Source: UBA5186 sp040005095 (GTDB lineage Bacteria > Actinomycetota > Thermoleophilia > Gaiellales > Gaiellaceae). Taken from it: DNA of 5,192 nt. Numbering within the stretch: position 1 is the first letter of the stretch; each line of letters starts with the position of its first letter. The translations under genes were made by a program, and so were the position numbers. Below are positions 1 through 5,016 of the stretch, piece by piece. The DNA lies in contig JBDTZN010000122.1 in assembly GCA_040005095.1 (NCBI GenBank), forward strand, positions 1 to 5,192, given 5' to 3'. The notes below the pieces were generated by a model that saw only the letters and a program-made list of their open reading frames with translations, ran no database searches and was not told the DNA's origin.

Positions 1-335
1 TAAGCGGCTGCTTCGGCCCGCCGGGCCGCGCGAGCCTGGTTCTTCAGCGTGACGAGAGCATTGCGCAGCCGCGAGAGCTCGTTGTCGGCCTTGGCCAGGC
101 GCTCGGATAGGCCGGTGAGCTCCTTCGTGCGCAGCGCCGACTCCTCGTCGCCGAGCTTGCTTGCGACCTCGGCGATCCGGCGCTCGATGCGCAGCCGCTC
201 GGCCTCGAGCGTCAGCGCGACGGCATAGCCGGCGGTCAGCGTGTCCTCGAGCCGCTCCACGGAGGGACCGCGCTCGTCGGAAGCGGCCTCCAGCAGGGCC
301 GTGATCTGGGCGTAGGTCTTCCGTTTCGCAGGCAT
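1..335 (-). CDS. Small coiled-coil protein of unknown function (3' end at window edge)
   Basis: I do not recognise this gene. Reading leftward from ATG at 335-333 there are 111 uninterrupted codons and then the bases TA at the window edge, which would complete a stop if the next base is A or G. The protein starts MPAKRKTYAQITALLEAA. From about residue 40 to the end it is rich in Glu, Arg, Leu, Lys and Ala with heptad-like Leu/Ile spacing, so a long alpha-helical coiled coil is likely. It has no signal peptide, membrane segment or cysteine. Third codon positions are strongly G/C and second positions are not, which supports real coding. A GGGAG ribosome-binding-like stretch lies 3 nt before the ATG, rather close. 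The gene is divergent from the dacB-like gene across about 120 bp. It might be a structural, adaptor or phage-tail-like small protein, but nothing in the sequence decides this. Confidence 0.7.
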   Translation of the reverse strand, partial: MPAKRKTYAQITALLEAASDERGPSVERLEDTLTAGYAVALTLEAERLRIERRIAEVASKLGDEESALRTKELTGLSERLAKADNELSRLRNALVTLKNQARAARRAEAAA

Positions 336-349
336 GAGCTCCCACAGCG

Positions 350-378
350 ATTATCCGGGTTCGACCGACCGGTTACAT
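350..378 (-). promoter_or_regulatory. Weak candidate promoter for the coiled-coil gene
   Basis: On the minus strand GATAAT (355-350) matches the -10 consensus at 5 of 6 positions. It is preceded after 17 nt by ATGTAA (378-373), which matches the -35 consensus at only 3 of 6. The start point would fall about 7-8 nt before ATG 335, leaving a very short leader with GGGAG at its 5' end. The placement fits, but the -35 is poor. Confidence 0.25.
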
Positions 379-420
379 GGGCCGCCCGGACTATCTTTGG
401 ACTCGCGTAGACCCAATGGC

Positions 421-449
421 TTGACGCCGTCCGTGCGCATTCGAAGAAT
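421..449 (+). promoter_or_regulatory. Candidate sigma-70-type promoter giving a leaderless dacB-like mRNA
   Basis: TTGACG at 421-426 matches the -35 consensus at 5 of 6 positions. After an ideal 17-nt spacer, AAGAAT at 444-449 matches the -10 consensus at 4 of 6. Seven bases later is the A of ATG 457, the usual distance from a -10 to the start of transcription. The transcript would therefore begin at or next to the start codon. Leaderless mRNAs are common in actinobacteria. The location is seen in the sequence; activity is inferred. Confidence 0.5.
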
Positions 450-456
450 GGCTGCG

Positions 457-1671
457 ATGCGCCGCCGCATCGCAGCCGCCGTCGCTGCCCTGCTCGCCTC
501 GCTCGCCGCCGTTCCCGGCGCTGGCGCGGCACACGGCCAGGCGCCGCTCGGGCAACGGCTCGCCAAGGCGCTCACCGTGCCGCACGTCAGCCCTGCCCGC
601 TCTGCGGCGCTGGCGGTCGACCTGTCCACGGGAAAGGTGCTCTACGGCCGGAACCAGTCGCTCTCGCTCGCCCCGGCGTCGAACGAGAAGCTGCCGCTGA
701 CCTACGCGCTCCTCACGACACTCGGCCCGGCCTTCCGAATCGACACGGAAGTGCTCGGCGAAGGGCAGCTCGAAGGGACGATCTGGCACGGCGACCTCGT
801 GCTGCGGGGCTATGGCGACCCGTCACTCTCGACGGCCGACCTGCGAGTCTTGGCTCAGGAGGTGCGCGCTCAGGGCATCCGGCGCGTGTCGGGCTCGATC
901 CGCGGCGACGAGACCTACTTCGACGCGCGGCGGACGGCGCCCGGGTGGAAGGCGTCGTTCTACGGAGACGAATCGGCGCCGCTCTCGGCCCTCGTCGTCG
1001 ACCGCGACCGGCCGTTCGGAGCCCTCGAACGCGAGCCTGCACTCGCCGCGGCGACCCTCTTCCGCAAGACGCTCAAGACGGCGGGCGTCGCGGTGACCGG
1101 TCCGGCCACGAGCGGCTCCGTGGCGGAGTTCTCGATGCCGCTCGCGTCGGTGAGCTCGCCCACGCTCGCCACGCTCATCCGCTACATGGACCGCGAGAGC
1201 GACAACTTCACCGCGGAGATGCTGCTCAAGGCGCTCGGTGCGGCGCAGGGCGATCTCGGCACGAGCGCCGCCGGGGCAGCTGTCGTCACGACCGCGCTCT
1301 CGGACGCCGGAATCCCGCTCGCGGGCGTCCGAATCGTCGACGGGTCTGGGCTCTCACGCCTCGACCGTCTGACCGCAGGCGCGCTCGTCGGGATCCTCCA
1401 GGCGAGCTGGGCCGACCCCGATATCCGGCCGTTTCTCGTCGCCGCCCTACCGGTCGCAGGCGTCAGCGGGACGCTCGAGGACCGCATGCGCCGAGCGCCT
1501 GCCCGCGGCAACGTGGTCGCGAAGACCGGCACGACTAGCGATGCGTCCGCGCTGTCCGGGTATGTCAAGGACCGCTACGTCTTCGCGGTGCTCCAAAACG
1601 GCCGCCCGCTCTCGTACTGGTGGGCACGCGTCGCGCAAGACCGCTTCGCGACGGTGCTAGCCGGTTCCTAG
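457..1671 (+). CDS. dacB: D-alanyl-D-alanine carboxypeptidase/endopeptidase, PBP4 (peptidase S13) family, compact form
   Basis: This penicillin-binding protein should trim or cut D-Ala-containing peptides of peptidoglycan outside the membrane. With ATG 457 as residue 1 it is 404 aa. A signal peptide is clear: MRRR, then an Ala/Leu/Val core (5-19), with cleavage probably after Ala24. The three penicilloyl-transferase motifs are present: SNEK (Ser75, Lys78) inside PASNEK, SDN (248-250), and KTGT (356-359). The S13 signatures GYGDP (118-122) and DGSGLSR (295-301) also fit. The segment between SxxK and SxN is about 70 residues shorter than in classic PBP4 enzymes, apparently lacking part of the inserted domains near 182-193. 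The open frame extends upstream to ATG 334, but the extra residues are not signal-like. ATG 448 (three residues longer) and GTG 433 are alternatives. I chose 457 because of the promoter spacing and the clean signal peptide. The gene stops at TAG 1669-1671, overlapping the convergent grpB-like gene. Confidence 0.93.
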   Translation: MRRRIAAAVAALLASLAAVPGAGAAHGQAPLGQRLAKALTVPHVSPARSAALAVDLSTGKVLYGRNQSLSLAPASNEKLPLTYALLTTLGPAFRIDTEVLGEGQLEGTIWHGDLVLRGYGDPSLSTADLRVLAQEVRAQGIRRVSGSIRGDETYFDARRTAPGWKASFYGDESAPLSALVVDRDRPFGALEREPALAAATLFRKTLKTAGVAVTGPATSGSVAEFSMPLASVSSPTLATLIRYMDRESDNFTAEMLLKALGAAQGDLGTSAAGAAVVTTALSDAGIPLAGVRIVDGSGLSRLDRLTAGALVGILQASWADPDIRPFLVAALPVAGVSGTLEDRMRRAPARGNVVAKTGTTSDASALSGYVKDRYVFAVLQNGRPLSYWWARVAQDRFATVLAGS

Positions 1672-1675
1672 CACC
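1653..1675. terminator. Inverted repeat over both stop codons of the convergent genes (possible bidirectional terminator)
   Basis: GGTGCTAG (1653-1660) and CTAGCACC (1668-1675) are perfect reverse complements separated by a 7-nt loop. The TAG of the dacB-like gene (1669-1671) lies in the right arm, and the TAG of the grpB-like gene (complement of 1657-1659) lies in the left arm. The two stops pair with each other. Neither side has a run of T, so this is not a classical intrinsic terminator. A role in ending transcription or stabilising both 3' ends is an inference from its position. Confidence 0.5.
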
Positions 1676-2136
1676 CGCTCGACGAATTCGGTCTTCGATT
1701 CGCCATAGGTCACTCGATCGTTTCGGTGGACACGCGCCAGCTCGCGCTTCAGTTCGCCGTACTCCCGCGCAAGCTCACGGTCCTCCCGCAGGCGATCGCG
1801 AAAGCGCAGGTGCCGCGCGAGCTCCGCGCTGTCGTCGGGGCAGACGTTCACGTGGTGCCGCGGCTCGCCCTCCGGCCAGGCAAGGGCGTGACGGTCGGGA
1901 ATCGCGAGCCGGTGCTCCCCGGGCCGGTATCCGATCGCCGCAAGGCGTTCGACGGCGCGCTCGACATCGGCCCGCTGGACGATCACATCGACGTCGACGA
2001 TGGGCTTCGCGGCAAGACCGGGCACCGCCGTGCTCCCGACATGCTCGACGCGAGCGTGGAGGTCGCCGAGAGCTCCTTGGATCCGCGCGCGCAGGTGCTG
2101 GAAGGCAGTCGCCCAGGCCGGGTCGTAGTCGACCAC
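1657..2136 (-). CDS. GrpB family (UPF0157) nucleotidyltransferase-fold protein
   Basis: This is a GrpB/UPF0157 protein, a family placed in the nucleotidyltransferase superfamily. It occurs alone or fused to dephospho-CoA kinase in some actinobacteria, and its reaction is not settled. From GTG 2136 it is 159 aa. The family signature HVGSTAVPG is at 32-40, followed by AKPIVDVDV (43-51, with Lys44, Asp48 and Asp50 as likely phosphate/metal-site residues). Other family motifs are HHVNVCP (94-100), RFRDRLR (111-117) and a C-terminal Y-x3-K-x2-F pattern (Tyr144, Lys148, Phe151). No signal peptide or membrane segment is seen. The start is uncertain: the codons just upstream, in frame, read LSDPVE and continue the usual GrpB N-terminus into VVDYDPAW. 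The only possible start there is CTG 2154, which overlaps the ligA TGA. The gene follows ligA in a probable operon and overlaps the dacB-like gene by 15 bp at its 3' end. Confidence 0.9.
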   Translation of the reverse strand: MVDYDPAWATAFQHLRARIQGALGDLHARVEHVGSTAVPGLAAKPIVDVDVIVQRADVERAVERLAAIGYRPGEHRLAIPDRHALAWPEGEPRHHVNVCPDDSAELARHLRFRDRLREDRELAREYGELKRELARVHRNDRVTYGESKTEFVERVLGTG

Positions 2137-2150
2137 CTCGACCGGATCGC

Positions 2151-4232
2151 TCAGCGGCGGAGCCTCGGCGTGAGCGCCAGCGGCTCGCGCACGCCCGCAC
2201 CCGCCGGCGCGGGAGACGACGCCAGCAGCTTCGTCAGCGCCGCCTCGTCGAGCAGCGGCGTCTCGAGCTGCTTGGCCTTGTTGAACTTCGACCCGCCCGG
2301 CTCTTCGCCGACGATCAGCGCCGTCGTCTTCTTCGACACCGAGCCCGCGATCTTCGCGCCACGGGCCTCGAGCTCGGCTGCCGCCTCCTCGCGGGTCATC
2401 GACTCGAGGGTGCCGGTGATCACATACGTGTTCCCGGTGAGCGGCCCTTCGACCGGCTTCAACTCCTCACCGCTCTCGAGCCTTAGCCCCAGCGTCCGCA
2501 GCTCCTCGACCAGGCGCAAGTTCTCGTCCTCGGCGAACCATTCGGCGATCGACTCCGCCCGCAGCGGGCCCATGCCTTCGATCTCCTGGATGTCCTCCTG
2601 CGTCGCCTTGGCGAGCGCGTCCACAGAGCCGAAGTGGCGGGCCAGCGTCTGCGCGGTCACCCAACCGACGTCGGGGATGTTCAGCCCGAACAGCACTCGG
2701 TGGAACGGCACCTGCTTCGACGCCTCGATCGACGCGATCGCGTTCGACGCGGATTTCTCCTGGAAACCGTCGAGCTCGAGCAGCTGCTCCTTCGTCAACC
2801 GGTAGAGGTCGGGGATCGACCGGACGAGCCCGAGCTCCCAGAGCCGGCGGACGAGCTGCTCGCCGACGCCCTCGATGTCGGCGGCCGCCTGCACCCAGTT
2901 GATCAGCGACTCGAGGCCCCGAGACGGACAAGCCCGGTTCGGACAGCGGTGCATCGCCTCGCCCTCTGGCTTGACGATCTCCACACCACAAAGCGGGCAA
3001 TTTGCAGGCATTTTGAACGGCTTCGTACCGCGGCTGTGCGGGAGCACGGGGCCAACGACCTGTGGGATGACATCGCCGGCGCGCTGGACGATCACGTTGT
3101 CGCCCTCGCGGATGTCCTTGCGGTTGATGTCCTCCTCGTTGTGCAGCGTGGCCGTGCTGACGGTCACACCGCCGACCTCGACCGGCTCGAGCTGCGCCCA
3201 CGGGTTGAGCGCGCCGGTGCGTCCGACGCGAATGTGGATCTTGAGCAGCTTCGTCTCGGTCGTCATCGGCGCCCACTTGAACGCGCGGGCCCAGCGCGGG
3301 CGGTCGTGGAGGGCGCCGAGGCTGCGCTGCTGGTCGAGCGAGTCGACCTTGATCACGAGCCCGTCGATCTCGTAGTCGAGGTCGATCCGCCTGCGCTCCC
3401 ACTCGTGGCACGCCTCCGCGACCGACTCGATCGTGTCGTGGCACTCATTGTGCTGATTCGTCCGGAAGCCGCGCTCGCGCAGCCACTCCAGTGCGTCGTA
3501 ATGGGTCTCGACCGGCAGGCCCTCGGAGCGCCCCATCCCGTGCACCCAGAGCGAGAGGCCGCGCGCGGCGGTGATCTGCGGGTTCAGCTGCCGCAGCGAG
3601 CCGGCGGCGGCGTTCCGCGGGTTCGGCGCGGTCTTCTTCTCCTCGGCGGCGAGGCGCTCGTTCAGGCGCGCGAAGCCGCTCAGGGACAGATAGATCTCGC
3701 CCCGGACCTCGAGCACCGGCGGCGGCTCCTCGCCGTCCGGCAGCCGCATGCGGAGCGGAATCGCCTTGATCGTGCGGAGGTTCGCCGTGACGTCCTCTCC
3801 GCGCCGGCCGTCGCCGCGGGTCGCGCCGCGCACGAACTCGCCGTTCTCGTACAGCAGCGAGATCGCGGAGCCGTCGATCTTCGGCTCTGTGACGAACGCG
3901 ATGGGCTCGTCGGTGCCGAGCCGCTTGCGGACGTCGTCGGCCCATTTGAAGAGCGCCTCGTCGGTCGTGACCTTCTCGAGTGAGCCCATCGGCTCGAGGT
4001 GCTCGACTTTCTGGAAGCGCTCCGACGGCGGCGCTCCCACGCGCTGGGTCGGAGAGTCGGGCGTGCGCAGCGCCGCGTTCTCCTCCTCGAGCGCGACGAG
4101 CTCGTCGTAGAGCTTGTCGTACTCGGCGTCGGAGATCTCGGGATCGTCGAGGACATGGTAGCGGTACAGGTGGTGGTCAAGCAGCTCGCGCAACTCGGCA
4201 GCGCGCGAGTCGACCGTCCTAGAGGGCGCCAT
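2151..4232 (-). CDS. ligA: NAD+-dependent DNA ligase LigA
   Basis: LigA seals nicks in DNA during replication and repair, using NAD+ to adenylate a lysine. The 693-aa protein has the full family length and domain order. The NMN-binding domain Ia has Tyr25-His26, Asp35 and Tyr38-Asp39 in the usual pattern. The adenylation domain has catalytic Lys118 in EPKIDG (116-121), then RGATRGDGRRGEDVT (135-149), RGE (177-179), NPRNAAAGSLRQL (204-216) and DGLVIKVD (290-297). The OB fold follows at about 325-400. A zinc site comes next (Cys412, Cys415, Cys430, Cys435). Helix-hairpin-helix repeats run from about 450 to 570 (IEGVG, LDGF, IPDVG, IEGMG). A BRCT domain spans about 593-672, then a short Ala/Pro/Arg tail. 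DGSA replaces the more usual DGLA/DGVA after the catalytic lysine. ATG 4232 is supported by an excellent ribosome-binding site. Its first 14 bp overlap the HAD gene, so translational coupling is likely. Confidence 0.98.
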   Translation of the reverse strand: MAPSRTVDSRAAELRELLDHHLYRYHVLDDPEISDAEYDKLYDELVALEEENAALRTPDSPTQRVGAPPSERFQKVEHLEPMGSLEKVTTDEALFKWADDVRKRLGTDEPIAFVTEPKIDGSAISLLYENGEFVRGATRGDGRRGEDVTANLRTIKAIPLRMRLPDGEEPPPVLEVRGEIYLSLSGFARLNERLAAEEKKTAPNPRNAAAGSLRQLNPQITAARGLSLWVHGMGRSEGLPVETHYDALEWLRERGFRTNQHNECHDTIESVAEACHEWERRRIDLDYEIDGLVIKVDSLDQQRSLGALHDRPRWARAFKWAPMTTETKLLKIHIRVGRTGALNPWAQLEPVEVGGVTVSTATLHNEEDINRKDIREGDNVIVQRAGDVIPQVVGPVLPHSRGTKPFKMPANCPLCGVEIVKPEGEAMHRCPNRACPSRGLESLINWVQAAADIEGVGEQLVRRLWELGLVRSIPDLYRLTKEQLLELDGFQEKSASNAIASIEASKQVPFHRVLFGLNIPDVGWVTAQTLARHFGSVDALAKATQEDIQEIEGMGPLRAESIAEWFAEDENLRLVEELRTLGLRLESGEELKPVEGPLTGNTYVITGTLESMTREEAAAELEARGAKIAGSVSKKTTALIVGEEPGGSKFNKAKQLETPLLDEAALTKLLASSPAPAGAGVREPLALTPRLRR

Positions 4233-4854
4233 AAAGCTCCTCCGCCGTGTCGACGATCGCGTCGGGCTCCTCGGCTGCGAGGCGTTCGCGATCGTGGATC
4301 CGACCCCAGGTCACGGCCACGGCATGCATCCCGGCCGCCTTCGCGGCGCGGACGTCGAAGGGCGAGTCGCCGACGTACGCCGTCGCGACCGGCGCCACGC
4401 CCAGGCGTTCCGCCGCAAGCAGGAGCGGCTCGGGATCGGGCTTGTGCCGCTCTGTCTCGTCGCCGCCGACGACAGTCTCGAAGAGGTGTGCGAGAGGCAG
4501 CCGTGCGAAGGCGAGCTCGACCGTCTCGCGGCGCTTCGCGGTCACGATGCCGAGCCGCCGGCCCTCCTCCTTCAGCCTCGCCAGCAGGACGTCCATGCCG
4601 GCGCAGCACTCGAGCTCGTCGTGGAGCGGGTAATTGTGCTCGCGATAGACGCGGACGAGCTCGTCAACCCGGTCTGGGGCGATCGCAGCCATCTGCGCCT
4701 CGAGCCCCGGGCCGCCGACCGCGGCCATCAGCTCGGCATCGTCGTATTCGCGGCCGAGCACCTGGTGGGTCGCGTGCCGCATGGACGCGAGGATGATCGA
4801 CCCGGAGTCGATCACGGTGCCGTCGAGGTCGAAGAGAACAGTCTCGTAGCGCAC
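4219..4854 (-). CDS. HAD superfamily hydrolase, subfamily IA (PpaX/Gph-like phosphatase)
   Basis: This is a cytoplasmic haloacid-dehalogenase-fold phosphatase of 211 aa, the normal length for subfamily IA. Motif I is DLDGT with nucleophile Asp9 and acid/base Asp11. A helical cap lies at about 15-80. Motif II is Thr105 in IVTAKRR, motif III is Lys138 in HKPDPEP, and motif IV is VGDSPFD with Asp163 and Asp167 for Mg2+. The cap start, VIDSGSIILASMRHATHQVLG-like, resembles pyrophosphatase PpaX more than typical phosphoglycolate phosphatase Gph. The substrate (PPi, phosphoglycolate or another phosphoester) cannot be settled by reading. The start is GTG 4854, with no visible Shine-Dalgarno and a -10-like TACGAT just upstream, so a near-leaderless start is possible. 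As the first gene of the HAD-ligA-grpB set, removal of pyrophosphate or nucleotide by-products near a ligase would make sense, but this is speculation. Confidence 0.92.
   Translation of the reverse strand: MRYETVLFDLDGTVIDSGSIILASMRHATHQVLGREYDDAELMAAVGGPGLEAQMAAIAPDRVDELVRVYREHNYPLHDELECCAGMDVLLARLKEEGRRLGIVTAKRRETVELAFARLPLAHLFETVVGGDETERHKPDPEPLLLAAERLGVAPVATAYVGDSPFDVRAAKAAGMHAVAVTWGRIHDRERLAAEEPDAIVDTAEELYGAL
4237..4243 (-). promoter_or_regulatory. Strong ribosome-binding site of ligA, inside the HAD gene
   Basis: The minus strand reads GGAGGAG (4243-4237), with the GGAGG core ending 6 nt before ATG 4232, close to ideal Shine-Dalgarno placement. It encodes Glu-Glu near the C-terminus of the HAD protein. 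It fixes the ligA start and supports coupled translation across the overlap. Confidence 0.8.
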
Positions 4855-4863
4855 GTCGTGGTG

Positions 4864-4869
4864 ATCGTA
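4864..4869 (-). promoter_or_regulatory. Candidate -10 element for the HAD-ligA-grpB operon
   Basis: TACGAT on the minus strand fits the TAnnnT pattern of actinobacterial -10 boxes and matches the consensus at 4 of 6. It ends 9 nt before GTG 4854, so the mRNA would have a leader of only a few bases. No good -35 is found 16-18 nt upstream. Confidence 0.3.
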
Positions 4870-4923
4870 TCGACGGGGTTCGGCCGCGCAGCACGGCTCT
4901 CGCGCCGCGCAACAGACCCGTCA

Positions 4924-4952
4924 CAGATCCGGCACGAATCCGGCACAGTCAA
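4924..4952 (-). promoter_or_regulatory. Alternative promoter-like pair upstream of the HAD gene
   Basis: TTGACT (minus strand, 4952-4947) matches the -35 consensus at 5 of 6. Seventeen nucleotides later is GATCTG (4929-4924), a poor -10. If active it would give a leader of about 60 nt before GTG 4854. The tandem direct repeat at 4927-4946 fills the spacer. Confidence 0.25.
4927..4946. repeat. Tandem 9-bp direct repeat, 11-bp period
   Basis: ATCCGGCAC occurs at 4927-4935 and again exactly at 4938-4946, a shift of 11 bp or about one turn of the helix. It lies in the gap upstream of the HAD-ligA-grpB set, between promoter-like elements, so two protein subunits could bind the same DNA face. The repeat is seen directly; an operator role is inferred. 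Confidence 0.6.
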
Positions 4953-4980
4953 ATGCGCTTTCGCTCGGTATCGTGTCCGC

Positions 4981-5016
4981 AGGGGGTCGCGGGGGACCCC
5001 TTGGGGGTGGTTAGGG
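4981..5016 (+). other. G-rich block: potential G-quadruplex and alternative bulged hairpin after a minus-strand gene
   Basis: The plus strand carries G tracts at 4982-4986, 4991-4995, 5003-5007 and 5014-5016, separated by loops of 4, 7 and 6 nt. This satisfies the standard G3+N1-7 quadruplex pattern. Alternatively, 4981-4988 can pair with 4995-5001 as a 7-bp stem with one bulged G and a short GC-rich loop. It straddles the stop codon (TAA, 5013-5011) of the right-hand minus-strand gene and lies on that gene's template strand, so a role in stopping polymerase is plausible. No T tract follows on the minus strand. Confidence 0.5.

Noticed and set aside
334..456. ATG 334 as the start of the dacB-like protein
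   Set aside because: It would add about 40 polar residues before a classic signal peptide, overlap the start codon of the divergent gene, and lie upstream of the best promoter.
1620..2805. Overlapping plus-strand open frames across the GrpB gene and the ligA 3' end
   Set aside because: The translations are Arg/Ser-rich and low in hydrophobic order, and they oppose well-supported minus-strand genes.
2634..3983. Long plus-strand open frame (449 codons) antisense to ligA
   Set aside because: Its translation is Arg/Leu/Ala-rich with no family motifs. The opposite strand encodes a complete, motif-perfect LigA. It is a by-product of high GC.
4883..4915. Repeated GCCGCGCA in the gap upstream of the HAD gene
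   Set aside because: Two short GC-only copies are expected by chance at this composition, and no phasing or symmetry supports them.
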